Shown piece by piece: positions 8,085 to 15,339 of a stretch of 19,675 nt of DNA (positions are counted from its first letter, which is position 1; each line of letters begins with the position of its first letter). This DNA is from Acidobacteriaceae bacterium (GTDB taxonomy: Bacteria; Acidobacteriota; Terriglobia; Terriglobales; SbA1), in the NCBI GenBank assembly GCA_003136335.1, contig PLEA01000520.1:1-19675 (forward strand), given 5' to 3'. The position numbers were made by a program, and so were the translations under genes. The notes below the pieces were generated by a model. It had not been told where the DNA came from, made no database searches, and saw only the letters and a list, made by a program, of their open reading frames with translations.

Positions 8085-8277
8085 AGGCCGGGTCTCAGGT
8101 CTTAGGTGTTGGGTGTTGCGTTTTAGGCCCGAGGTATGGGGTCCGAAGTCTTCGATCTGAGGCCGGATCATTTACGATCCCGATCATGTTCCATCGCACC
8201 GCAGTCTGACCATAGAGGGACCTCGGACCTCAGACCCAAGACCGAAGCCCTAATCCAATCATTTACAATCGCGAATC
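8085..8277 (+). other. GerMN-rph intergenic region with a duplicated rph start segment
   Basis: Two stretches, 8167-8197 and 8259-8290, match except for three mismatches and one gap. Each carries TTTACRAT, a short spacer and ATGTTC-ATCGC. The second is the real rph start (ATG 8278). The first (ATG 8186) runs for seven codons, MFHRTAV, and stops at 8207-8209. A 12-base inverted repeat (8090-8101 and 8226-8237, 11 of 12 paired) brackets the first copy. It may be a decayed duplication or a short leader peptide. Confidence 0.7.
8264..8269 (+). promoter_or_regulatory. Probable -10 element TACAAT for rph
   Basis: TACAAT ends eight bases before the ATG at 8278. Transcription from it would begin at or next to the start codon, giving a leaderless mRNA, in keeping with the absence of a ribosome site. 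No clear -35 word is seen. Confidence 0.45.
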
Positions 8278-9015
8278 ATGTTCTATCGCTCTGATAATCG
8301 CTCTCCCGAGCAACTCCGCCCCGTCGTTCTCACGCCGGATTTCATCTCTACCGCCGAAGGTTCTGTACTAATTGAAGTGGGCAATACGCGCGTCATCTGC
8401 ACCGCCTCGATCGAAGAGACCGTCCCGCAGTTCATGCGCAACTCGGGCAAGGGATGGATCTCCAGCGAATACAGCATGCTTCCGCGTTCCACCCTGACCC
8501 GCACGCCGCGCGAGGTCTCCAAGGGTCGGCAGAGCGGACGCACGCATGAGATCCAGCGTCTGATCGGCCGCTCCCTGCGGGCAGTCACCGATCTCACGCG
8601 CCTCGGCGAACGCATGATCTTGATCGACTGCGACGTCATCCAGGCCGACGGCGGCACGCGCACCGCCTCGATCACCGGCGCATTCGTGGCGCTTGGCCTC
8701 GCTCTGGAAAAGCTGGTGGACGCCGGAACTCTGACGTCGGTTCCGCTCAAAGATTTTGTCGCTGCCGTGAGCGTGGGAATTGTGGACGGAGAAATCCTGC
8801 TAGACCTCTGCTACGAAGAGGACTCGCGTGCCGACGTCGACATGAACTTCGTCATGACCGCCGGACATAAGCTGGTGGAAGTGCAGGCGACTGCGGAGCA
8901 CCAAGTGTTCGACGACCAACAACTGGCGAAGATGATCGCCTTCGCGCGCCAAGGCGTGCAGTCTCTAATTGCCAAGCAGCAGGCCGTGTTGAGCGCGCTC
9001 ACGCTCCGGCAGTAA
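8278..9015 (+). CDS. rph: Ribonuclease PH
   Basis: 245 residues, the usual length for bacterial RNase PH. It is a 3'-to-5' phosphorolytic exoribonuclease that trims tRNA 3' ends in the cytoplasm, working as a hexamer of dimers. Signature segments: RSDNRSPEQLRPV at the N-terminus, GRQSGRTHEIQRLIGRSLRA (about residues 84-102) with the phosphate-binding arginine region, ADGGTRTASITGA (about 123-135), and the acidic metal site DLCYEEDSRADVDMN (about 176-190). Start ATG 8278 is fixed by homology to MFYRSDNR-type N-termini. In many bacteria rph is followed by rdgB; here a PilZ gene follows, after a 153-base gap. No sign of truncation. Confidence 0.97.
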   Translation: MFYRSDNRSPEQLRPVVLTPDFISTAEGSVLIEVGNTRVICTASIEETVPQFMRNSGKGWISSEYSMLPRSTLTRTPREVSKGRQSGRTHEIQRLIGRSLRAVTDLTRLGERMILIDCDVIQADGGTRTASITGAFVALGLALEKLVDAGTLTSVPLKDFVAAVSVGIVDGEILLDLCYEEDSRADVDMNFVMTAGHKLVEVQATAEHQVFDDQQLAKMIAFARQGVQSLIAKQQAVLSALTLRQ

Positions 9016-9140
9016 ACACACTCCAGACAATCCGGAGCCTGTGGGGGGCATCAGAGTATCCCGTTTTGAACCCTTGACTGAAACGACACCGGCGGTGCAA
9101 CTTTCGTTCTCCGCTCCGCAAGCGGAACTTTACTTGTCGC

Positions 9141-9164
9141 CTTCACGACGGTACGGTGAAGAGC
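9141..9164 (+). promoter_or_regulatory. Hairpin overlapping the PilZ gene ribosome-binding site
   Basis: CTTCAC (9141-9146) can pair with GTGAAG (9156-9161) around a nine-base loop. The probable ribosome site GAAGAG (9159-9164) shares three bases with the right arm, five bases before ATG 9169. Folding could lower translation; this is inference from pairing only. Confidence 0.35.
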
Positions 9165-9168
9165 TGAC

Positions 9169-9534
9169 ATGGCAACTCTTCGTGCAGTCGAGCGTCGGCA
9201 TGAACCGCGTAGTCAGGCAGACCTTGGCCTCCTGGTATGGTGCATTGAAACCAAGGGCGCGCGCTTTCTGCAGGAAGCGCGTGCTCGCGAAATCAGCCTG
9301 AGTGGAGCACTGTTGTCGGGCCTTGATGCCGAACTTAGCCCCGGCGACGTGATTGGAATTCTCTACGCAGGCAAGAAAGCCCGCTACCAGGTGATCTGGG
9401 TTCGCGAATCTGGCCCCGGTCACAAGATTCAGGCAGCGGTTTATCGCATCGCACCGGACGAATGCCCGTGGGGGGATTTGCTGAAAAAAGAGCACGCAGG
9501 CGATCCGCCCGCCGTCAGCCAGCCCGCTCGATAA
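9169..9534 (+). CDS. Small PilZ-domain protein
   Basis: 121 residues, essentially a single PilZ domain, the receiver for the second messenger c-di-GMP. The RxxxR half of the binding motif is present (Arg10-Arg14, ERRHEPR). The second half, normally [D/N]xSxxG, reads EISLSG (41-46), with Glu in the first position. Binding is therefore plausible but may be altered. The remainder (GALLSG, PGDVIGILY, ARYQVIWVRE) follows the PilZ beta-barrel pattern. There is no signal peptide or membrane segment, so it is a cytoplasmic stand-alone adaptor. Its 3' end lies 11 bases from the convergent dehydrogenase gene. A second frame at 9041-9301 is a shadow. Confidence 0.82.
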   Translation: MATLRAVERRHEPRSQADLGLLVWCIETKGARFLQEARAREISLSGALLSGLDAELSPGDVIGILYAGKKARYQVIWVRESGPGHKIQAAVYRIAPDECPWGDLLKKEHAGDPPAVSQPAR

Positions 9535-9545
9535 AACAACTGCCC

Positions 9546-10910
9546 CTACGCGATCCAAACCGTCTTCGCGTTCACGAACTCGCGGATGCCGTGGGCTCCC
9601 AACTCCCGTCCGTGGCCCGATTGCTTCACGCCGCCGAAAGGAATGCGCGGATCGGAAGCGACCATCTTGTTGATGAATACCATCCCCGCTTCCAGTTCGT
9701 TGATGAAGCGCTCGCGCTCCTTCTCATCGTTGGTCCACGCGCTCGCCCCCAGGCCAAACCGCACGTCGTTGGCAATGCGGATCGCCTCATCCTGATCCCT
9801 CACTCGAAAGATCGACGCCACCGGACCGAAGAACTCCTCGCCGTATGCAGGTGAATTTTTCGGAATGTTGGTCAGTACCGTGGGCGCATAGTAGTTCCCC
9901 TGGCGCTGCAAGGGATGGCCACCAGTCAGCACCTTCGCTCCCGCCTTCACGGTTTTCTGCACATCGGCATCGAGCGAAGTAACGGCGTCGGCGGTAGCCA
10001 GTGGACCAAGCTCAGTTTTCTCGTCAAAGGGATCGCCGATGCGAAGGCTCTCCATGCGCGTCACAAACTTGCGCTCAAACTCGGCCGCAATGGGCTCGGC
10101 TACGATAAATCGCTTCGCCGCAATGCAGGACTGCCCGTTGTTAAGGATGCGCGCTTCGACTGCCGTCTTCACTGCAGTGTCCAGATCGGCGCTGGGCATC
10201 ACAATGAACGGATCGCTGCCGCCCAACTCCAGCACAACTTTCTTGATCCGTTTTGCCGCCCCAATGCCCACCTGGATTCCGGCCTGCTCGCTGCCCGTGA
10301 GTGTCGCCGCCACCACCCGCGGATCGTTCAGCAGCGCGTCCACCTGCTGCGACCCGATCAGCAGCGTCTGAAACACGCCTTCGGGAAAACCGGCCTCCAG
10401 AAAAATGCTCTCGATGGCCAGAGCGCACTGCGGCACGTTCGAGGCATGCTTCAGCAGTCCAACATTGCCAGCCATCAGCGCCGGAGCGGCAAAGCGGATC
10501 ACCTGCCAGAAAGGAAAATTCCACGGCATCACGGCCAAAACCGGGCCGATGGGAAGATAACGGATGAAGCTCTTCTTCGCTCCCGTCTCGACCACTTCAT
10601 CGGCCAAAAACCTCTCGGTATTCTCCGCATAGTAGCGGCATGCGGTGGTGCACTTAACGGCTTCGGCCACGGCGGCCTTGTAGGGCTTGCCCATCTCCAG
10701 CGTCATCAGGTGGCCGAACTTCTCCTTGTCGCGCTCCAATATCTCAGCCGCTTTCAGCATGCGTTTCGCGCGCACGGCGAACGGCGTCTTGCGCTCCGAC
10801 TTGAACGCGCTGACCGAAAGTTGCAGCTTCTTCTCGATCTCAGCCTCCGAAAGCGGCTGGAATGTCTTGACTACTTCGCCGGTGGCGGGATTGATGGTTG
10901 CAATAGCCAT
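9546..10910 (-). CDS. NAD(P)-dependent aldehyde dehydrogenase, succinate-semialdehyde type
   Basis: 454 residues, the compact length of the Sad/GabD1-type succinate-semialdehyde dehydrogenases. Catalytic residues are intact: Asn131 (MPWNFPFW), general base Glu228 (LELGGSDPF) and nucleophile Cys262 (NNGQSCIAAKRF). The GQSCIAAKRF context is typical of succinate-semialdehyde dehydrogenases, which oxidise the aldehyde to succinate in GABA or related catabolism. No aminotransferase or GABA gene lies nearby, so the substrate is a family inference; other short aldehydes are possible. The ATG at 10910 is preceded by AGAGGAAA at a normal distance. The gene appears to be a single unit; 10911-11103 upstream contains a repeat and no other gene. 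Confidence 0.93.
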   Translation of the reverse strand: MAIATINPATGEVVKTFQPLSEAEIEKKLQLSVSAFKSERKTPFAVRAKRMLKAAEILERDKEKFGHLMTLEMGKPYKAAVAEAVKCTTACRYYAENTERFLADEVVETGAKKSFIRYLPIGPVLAVMPWNFPFWQVIRFAAPALMAGNVGLLKHASNVPQCALAIESIFLEAGFPEGVFQTLLIGSQQVDALLNDPRVVAATLTGSEQAGIQVGIGAAKRIKKVVLELGGSDPFIVMPSADLDTAVKTAVEARILNNGQSCIAAKRFIVAEPIAAEFERKFVTRMESLRIGDPFDEKTELGPLATADAVTSLDADVQKTVKAGAKVLTGGHPLQRQGNYYAPTVLTNIPKNSPAYGEEFFGPVASIFRVRDQDEAIRIANDVRFGLGASAWTNDEKERERFINELEAGMVFINKMVASDPRIPFGGVKQSGHGRELGAHGIREFVNAKTVWIA

Positions 10911-11011
10911 GATGGCAGTTTCCTCTTTTCGATCGCCCGGGTAAACGATAGACCCCTATTGTCGCCCCAGAACCGACAGGAAAGCTCAAGCGGTCATACC
11001 ACTCTACCATC

Positions 11012-11037
11012 CGTAGAGGCGTTACTTGCAACGTCTT
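11012..11037. repeat. Dispersed palindromic repeat, copy B
   Basis: Reads CGTAGAGGCGTTAC, TT, GCAACGTCTT: a degenerate copy of the same palindrome, between the vapC stop and the dehydrogenase start. Confidence 0.7.
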
Positions 11038-11055
11038 GCCCGCGGCGAGATAGAA

Positions 11056-11076
11056 GATAGCGGATAGCGGATAGCG
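11056..11076. repeat. Short tandem repeat, 3 x GATAGCG
   Basis: Three perfect seven-base copies in the intergenic region between the PIN toxin gene and the dehydrogenase gene. No function is evident. Confidence 0.85.
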
Positions 11077-11103
11077 GACGCCAGAACTGGACGATATAAC
11101 AAC

Positions 11104-11550
11104 TCAAGGGCCCAGCCATGCCGCCAGAAGTTCGTGTCGGGCAGGGGAGAACGGATTCGTCACCGTCACTCCGTTCCATGTGAAACCGGATTGCATGTCT
11201 TCCGAGAGAAGCAACCGGCAGCTTGCAGCGGACGCGGCGGCGAGGATGATCGCGTCCCAAATTCCGAGGCGGTGGTGAGCGGCCAAATCGATCCCGGCAA
11301 GCAGGACTGCCGGCGATGTCTCGATCAAAGGGAAGGCATCCTGCCAACTCAAGATCGCACTCTTCGCTTTCCCCGGCGAGCGTCCCGCTTTCCGCACTAA
11401 CACGTGAAAGAGTTCCCCCAACGCCTGCACCGGCAGGAACGTTGCCTCCACTGGCAACTTTCCGATCATCTCCAGAGCGACCTTCTTGCTTGCGGCGCCA
11501 TTCACGCCCTCGGCGTACGCCAGAATATTCGTATCAAGCGCCACTCTCAT
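11104..11550 (-). CDS. PIN-domain ribonuclease toxin (VapC-like) of a Phd/PIN module
   Basis: 148 residues from ATG 11550; an in-frame TTG at 11565 is possible but unneeded, since MRVALDTNILAY is a standard PIN N-terminus. The acidic metal site is complete: Asp6 (LDTN), Glu46 (LGELF), Asp99 (GIWDAI) and Asp118 (SEDMQ). PIN toxins cleave RNA, often tRNA or rRNA, when freed from their antitoxin. The gene starts 33 bases after the stop of the Phd-type antitoxin on the same strand, the normal antitoxin-first order. Length is slightly above the VapC average but nothing is missing. RNA target unknown. Confidence 0.88.
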   Translation of the reverse strand: MRVALDTNILAYAEGVNGAASKKVALEMIGKLPVEATFLPVQALGELFHVLVRKAGRSPGKAKSAILSWQDAFPLIETSPAVLLAGIDLAAHHRLGIWDAIILAAASAASCRLLLSEDMQSGFTWNGVTVTNPFSPARHELLAAWLGP

Positions 11551-11583
11551 TACTTGTCCAGGCAAGCGTCATTGCCCGTCCCG

Positions 11584-11820
11584 CTAGTCATACAACTCGT
11601 CCCTTTTCCAGCGACCGATCTGGACGACACGCTCCGATCGCAACCGGCCAAGGAGAGAAGCTCGGGCACTGCTCGCCGCGGTGCGATCGTCCTTGAAGGG
11701 TGCGATCCGAGCCACCGCCCTACCATGGCTGGTAATCACATAGCTCTGTCCCTCTTTGACTTCTCTCAAAAGCTGCGAGAATTTCCGGTTCGCATCGGCT
11801 GCCGAGATCGCCTTTTCCAT
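11584..11820 (-). CDS. Phd/YefM family antitoxin
   Basis: 78 residues. The N-terminal half (ISAADANRKFSQLLREVKEG, then YVITSHGRAVARIAP) is the DNA-binding Phd/YefM fold; the C-terminal half is basic and probably disordered until it wraps the toxin. It should neutralise the downstream PIN toxin and repress its own promoter. ATG 11820 has a GGGGAC sequence just upstream as a possible ribosome site. An imperfect palindrome overlapping a -10-like word stands at 11833-11849. Confidence 0.9.
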   Translation of the reverse strand: MEKAISAADANRKFSQLLREVKEGQSYVITSHGRAVARIAPFKDDRTAASSARASLLGRLRSERVVQIGRWKRDELYD

Positions 11821-11832
11821 AGGTCCCCGTAT

Positions 11833-11849
11833 GTAGTTATATTACCTAC
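11833..11849 (-). promoter_or_regulatory. Putative operator/promoter of the Phd-PIN module
   Basis: Read on the minus strand the 17 bases are GTAGGTAATATAACTAC, an imperfect palindrome (outer GTAG/CTAC plus inner TA/TA) containing TAATAT/TATAAC -10-like words. It lies 13 bases before the antitoxin start. Position and symmetry fit autoregulation by the antitoxin-toxin complex. Confidence 0.45.
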
Positions 11850-11952
11850 TTTCCATTAAGTGCGTCAACATCCAAATGGTCGGCGCGTTCCTGAACCCGG
11901 AATCGCAGCCCGCCAGTCGTACCTCCTGCGCCGATTCTTTCCCCACTTGGTT

Positions 11953-11958
11953 TACAAT
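11953..11958 (+). promoter_or_regulatory. Probable -10 element TACAAT for the aldolase gene
   Basis: TTTACAAT precedes the aldolase start by about 50 bases, giving a leader of about 40 bases that ends with GGAGGA (12 to 7 bases before ATG 12007). No good -35 word is seen. Confidence 0.35.
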
Positions 11959-12006
11959 GATCCGTTCCGCGCACTCATCTTCATTCTGCAGTTCTGGAGG
12001 ACACCC

Positions 12007-13008
12007 ATGAAACTCACCCCAGGCAAACTAGCCGGCCTCAAAAAAGTCTCCAACGAACGCGGCATCATCGCCGCCGCTGCCATGGACCAGCGCGGCTCCC
12101 TGCAAAAGTCGTTAGCCAAGGAAAAGGGCGGCGAAGTGACCGACGCCATGATGGAAGAATTCAAGACGCTGGTCAGCGAGGTTTTGACTCCGCACGCCAC
12201 AGCGATCCTGCTCGACCCCGAGTGGGGACTGCCCGCCTCAAAGCGCCGCGCCAAGAATGCCGGCCTGCTGCTTGCTTATGAGAAGACCGGCTACGACAAA
12301 ACGGGCCCCGGCCGCCTCGGCGATCTTCTGAACCACTGGTCGGCCCGCCGCCTCAAAGAAGCCGGCGCCGACTGCGTGAAGATTCTGCTCTACTACACGC
12401 CTGACGACCCCAAAGACGTCAACGACCAGAAGCACGCCTGGGTCGAGCGGATCGGCGACGAATGCCGCGCCAACGACATCCCCTACTTCCTGGAGTTTGT
12501 CGGCTACCAGGAGGGCGCGGACGAAAAGGGTCTCGACTACGCCAAGAAGAAACCGCACATCGTCACCGAGAGCATGCGCGAATTCAGCAAAGACCGCTAC
12601 GGAGTCGACGTGCTTAAGGTGGAAGTGCCGGTAAACATGAAGTTCGTCGAAGGCACCAAGTCGTTCGGCGGACAGAAGGCGTACACCAAGAAAGAAGCCA
12701 TCGACCTGTTCCACAAAGCCGCCAACGTCGCGACCAAGCCGTTCATTTACTTGTCGGCTGGGGTCAGCAACGCGGAGTTCAGCGAGACGCTGGAACTTGC
12801 CGGAGAGTCGGGCGTGAAGTTCAACGGCGTCCTCTGCGGTCGAGCGACCTGGAAAGAAGGCATTCCCATCTACGCCAAACAAGGCGCAGCCGCCTTCCGC
12901 AAGTGGCTCGAAACCGAAGGCGTAAAAAACATCCACAACGTCAACGACAAGCTGAAAGCCGCGACCAGTTGGCATTCCATCTACGGCGTGGAACTAGTTC
13001 ACGCGTAG
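12007..13008 (+). CDS. lacD: LacD-family class I aldolase (tagatose-1,6-bisphosphate aldolase type)
   Basis: 333 residues from ATG 12007, set by GGAGGA just upstream; the frame open to 11860 is not protein-like. The enzyme is a TIM barrel that cleaves tagatose (or fructose) 1,6-bisphosphate to dihydroxyacetone phosphate and glyceraldehyde 3-phosphate through a Schiff base. The Schiff-base lysine is Lys204 in DVLKVEVPV and the acid/base glutamate is Glu163 in FLEFVGYQ, both at almost the same positions as in streptococcal LacD. The motif AMDQRGSL (25-32) is also typical. No lac or tagatose genes surround it, so a general glycolytic aldolase or other sugar-phosphate role is as likely as tagatose use. 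A hairpin follows at 13047-13088. Confidence 0.92.
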   Translation: MKLTPGKLAGLKKVSNERGIIAAAAMDQRGSLQKSLAKEKGGEVTDAMMEEFKTLVSEVLTPHATAILLDPEWGLPASKRRAKNAGLLLAYEKTGYDKTGPGRLGDLLNHWSARRLKEAGADCVKILLYYTPDDPKDVNDQKHAWVERIGDECRANDIPYFLEFVGYQEGADEKGLDYAKKKPHIVTESMREFSKDRYGVDVLKVEVPVNMKFVEGTKSFGGQKAYTKKEAIDLFHKAANVATKPFIYLSAGVSNAEFSETLELAGESGVKFNGVLCGRATWKEGIPIYAKQGAAAFRKWLETEGVKNIHNVNDKLKAATSWHSIYGVELVHA

Positions 13009-13046
13009 AGCGGGTTGAAAGAAAGAAAAAGAATAGGAAGCGGGTG

Positions 13047-13088
13047 CCCCATCCTAAACGTCGCGCCCTTTGCCACGTTAGGGTGGGG
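13047..13088 (+). terminator. Hairpin downstream of the aldolase gene
   Basis: CCCCATCCTAAACGT (13047-13061) pairs with ACGTTAGGGTGGGG (13075-13088) with one mismatch and one bulge. It is stable but followed by ACTTTGACTTTC and not by a clean T run, so it may be a weak terminator or a repeat-type hairpin. Confidence 0.5.
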
Positions 13089-13129
13089 ACTTTGACTTTC
13101 TAACCCAAGAACAACTCCCCCACTCCCGC

Positions 13130-13135
13130 TAAAAT
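13130..13135 (+). promoter_or_regulatory. Probable -10 element TAAAAT for the SDR gene
   Basis: TAAAAT is followed by six bases and then the ATG at 13142, so an mRNA made from it would start at the start codon. There is no ribosome site, in agreement with leaderless translation. A -35 word is not obvious. Confidence 0.45.
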
Positions 13136-13141
13136 AATCCG

Positions 13142-14056
13142 ATGACGACACTCATCACCGGCGCCTCCGGCGGCATCGGATACGAACTGGCCAAACTCTT
13201 CGCTCGCGATCATCACAACGTAGTGCTAGTCGCCCGCAGCGCCGACAAACTCGCTCAAGTCGCGACAGAACTGCAAACCCACGGCGTCACGGTGAAAACC
13301 ATCGCACTCGATCTGGCCACGCCAGTGGCCCCGAAGTTTCTCTTCGACCGGCTTCAAAGCGAGGATGCTCCTATCGACATCCTCATCAACAACGCCGGCT
13401 TTGGCGCCTTCGGCGAATTCGCCGATATGCCCGAAGAAGAAATCCTCGGCCAGATCCATCTCAACATCACCGCCCTCACCGAACTCACGCGTCTGTTCCT
13501 GCCTCCCATGTTGCAACGTCGCACTGGCCGGATCATGAACGTCGCCTCCACCGCGGCGTTCCAGCCCGGCCCGCTGATGGCCGTCTACTACGCAACCAAG
13601 GCTTACGTGCTTTCGTTCTCCGAGGCCATCGCGAATGAGTTGCGCGGCTCAGGCGTTACCGTGACATGTTTCTGTCCGGGAGCAACGCACACCGGCTTCG
13701 CCAAGCGCGCCGGCGCGGAAAATTCTCGGCTGTTCAAGCAGCTCGGTGCCATGTCGGCAGAGAAGGTCGCGTGCGACGGCTATCGCGCCCTGATGGCGGG
13801 ACGCACCGTTGCCATCTCTCGCGCACAACTGGCTCGTAGCGCAGTCCGTCCGCTTCGCCCCCCGAAAGATGGTTACCGCCGTTTCGCGCTGGGTCGCGCA
13901 AAAGGTCTCGTAGAGACGTTGCTTGCAACGTCTCTACACGGTGCTCGTTTTGACCGAGGTGATGAATTTCATCCAAACCCGCATGCGGCGCGCCGTTTAC
14001 AAATCCCTACCTTCTCTTTGCAAACCTTTACCCACGAAAACGATACTTTGTGGTAA
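13142..14056 (+). CDS. Short-chain dehydrogenase/reductase with a probable C-terminal frameshift
   Basis: Residues 1 to about 224 are a normal classical SDR: TGASGGIG cofactor motif at 6-13, NNAG at 83-86, catalytic Ser136, Tyr149 and Lys153 (YYATK). It should reduce or oxidise an unidentified carbonyl/alcohol with NAD(P)H. After AGRTVAI (about 13815) the reading frame no longer resembles the family. The next frame, from about 13815 to the TAG at 13911-13913, reads LVAQSVRFAPRKMVTAV and so on, the expected C-terminus of this SDR subfamily. The original protein therefore probably ended near 258 residues, and the present 304-residue frame reads through a palindromic repeat and 120 bases of intergenic DNA. 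A small deletion or insertion at 13811-13830, or an assembly error, explains this. Confidence 0.85.
   Translation: MTTLITGASGGIGYELAKLFARDHHNVVLVARSADKLAQVATELQTHGVTVKTIALDLATPVAPKFLFDRLQSEDAPIDILINNAGFGAFGEFADMPEEEILGQIHLNITALTELTRLFLPPMLQRRTGRIMNVASTAAFQPGPLMAVYYATKAYVLSFSEAIANELRGSGVTVTCFCPGATHTGFAKRAGAENSRLFKQLGAMSAEKVACDGYRALMAGRTVAISRAQLARSAVRPLRPPKDGYRRFALGRAKGLVETLLATSLHGARFDRGDEFHPNPHAARRLQIPTFSLQTFTHENDTLW
13909..13937. repeat. Dispersed palindromic repeat, copy C
   Basis: CGTAGAGACGTTGC, TT, GCAACGTCTCTAC: nearly perfect. Its TAG (13911-13913) is the stop codon of the SDR gene's original frame. Confidence 0.85.
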
Positions 14057-14151
14057 GGCACGGGTCTAAGCCAATGGGAGCGGGATTCCTCTCCCGAGGT
14101 CCGCACGAAATCGAAGACTCGGCGTCACGGGCTTTCGACAGGAGGTAGCAA

Positions 14152-15234
14152 ATGGCACACACCAGTAGTTACCCCGTTTCGACCTTTCAGACTCTCGCCG
14201 GGACAAGCGCGAGAAAATCTCTCGCTGCACTCACAGCGTTACTTTTTACCTTCACCTGCATGGCGCAGGATAATGCTCAAGCTCAACCACAACCCCTTTC
14301 CCCGCCGGACGCGCAGACCAGCACGCACGCCCCGGCCAAGTCATCCACGGTGACGCTTCCCGCCGGAACCAGAATTGCTCTGGTGCTCACGCATGATATC
14401 CAGAGCAGGTCCATGCGTCGTGGAGACGATATTTATGCCCAGATCACTTCTCCGGTCAATTCCGGCAACCAGGTGGTGATTCCGCCGGGCACGTTTGTGC
14501 AAGGCACTGTCGACAAGCTCCAACAGAAAAGCGGACGCGCCGAACTTCATCTTCAATCCCTGTCGATAACCTTCCCGAATGGCTTTGTTGCCCCTATCGC
14601 CGGCCCTGTAACCCTGGAGAGCGATGAGGGTTACGCTCTGAAAGACCCGGGTCCAAGACGGATGATCGGCTTCGTCGCCCTGCCTGCGGCCGGTACAGGC
14701 CTTGGAGCATTGATCGGGCATTCTGTCGCCAGCTCGCAAAGCAGCACCATCACCAGTTCGCTCCCACCCGGTTGCTCGGGACCACCGCCGTTCTGTATTT
14801 CGTCCAGCTTAAGCGTTCCGCCCAACAAGGGTGAAAGCACCGTCATTGGAGCTGCGGTGGGCGGCGCAGTTGGTTTTGTAGCAGCGCTCGTGCTGTTTGC
14901 CAGTTCTCACAATTTCTTCCTCGACGTAGGAACACCGGTGGAAATGGTCCTGAAGCAACCGCTGTCTCTGCAAGAACCTCCGGTCGCCGACGCAGTTCGA
15001 GACTCCGAGCAACAGCCGGCCGCGGTGCAGCCGATCGCGAGGCATCCGACAGCGCCTGCACCGCCAAACACCGGCCCGCTGAACACGGATCATGGAACCT
15101 GCTACACGCCGGGCAGCCCAGGAACACCGGACACCGTCATCCCCGGAATCCCCGGGCCTGATGGCATGCCAGGACCTTCGACGACTATCCCCGGCACGCC
15201 GCCGACACCCGGCACGCCGTACCCGTGCCCGTAA
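14152..15234 (+). CDS. Secreted VirB10/TrbI C-domain-like protein with Pro/Gly-rich tail
   Basis: 360 residues; AGGAGGT sits eight bases before ATG 14152. A long N-region and hydrophobic stretch ending in CMAQ (about residue 43) act as a signal. Residues about 62-155 (VTLPAGTRIALVL, VVIPPGTFVQGTVDKL, ITFPNGFVAPIAG) follow the strand pattern of the VirB10/TrbI outer-membrane barrel domain. Two glycine-zipper hydrophobic segments (about 169-185 and 225-246) occupy the place of the VirB10 'antenna' helices, and NFFLDVGTPVEMVLKQPL resembles the last VirB10 strand. The tail (about 320-360) is Pro/Gly-rich and collagen-like. No other secretion genes are present, so it is probably an envelope protein and not a conjugation part. 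Similarity is by pattern and needs a profile search. An intrinsic terminator follows. Confidence 0.75.
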   Translation: MAHTSSYPVSTFQTLAGTSARKSLAALTALLFTFTCMAQDNAQAQPQPLSPPDAQTSTHAPAKSSTVTLPAGTRIALVLTHDIQSRSMRRGDDIYAQITSPVNSGNQVVIPPGTFVQGTVDKLQQKSGRAELHLQSLSITFPNGFVAPIAGPVTLESDEGYALKDPGPRRMIGFVALPAAGTGLGALIGHSVASSQSSTITSSLPPGCSGPPPFCISSSLSVPPNKGESTVIGAAVGGAVGFVAALVLFASSHNFFLDVGTPVEMVLKQPLSLQEPPVADAVRDSEQQPAAVQPIARHPTAPAPPNTGPLNTDHGTCYTPGSPGTPDTVIPGIPGPDGMPGPSTTIPGTPPTPGTPYPCP

Positions 15235-15240
15235 GACCAA

Positions 15241-15285
15241 GTGGAAAACCGGAAACCCGTTCTTCGGTTTTCCACAGATTTTTTT
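15241..15285 (+). terminator. Intrinsic (Rho-independent) terminator
   Basis: GTGGAAAACCG (15241-15251) and CGGTTTTCCAC (15265-15275) form a perfect 11-bp stem with a 13-base loop, followed by AGA and seven T (15279-15285). It begins six bases after the stop of the VirB10-like gene. Confidence 0.9.
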
Positions 15286-15339
15286 GGCTGTGTGACGAAC
15301 AACCTTCACTGAGATTTCTATTCCGTCTAATTTTGAAAT

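Noticed and set aside
9041..9301. 86-codon frame before and across the PilZ gene
   Set aside because: GTG start, no domain; the PilZ frame at 9169 is clearly the coding one.
9915..11060. 381-codon plus-strand frame opposite the aldehyde dehydrogenase
   Set aside because: His/Arg/Leu-rich shadow with no domain pattern; the dehydrogenase on the minus strand has all catalytic residues.
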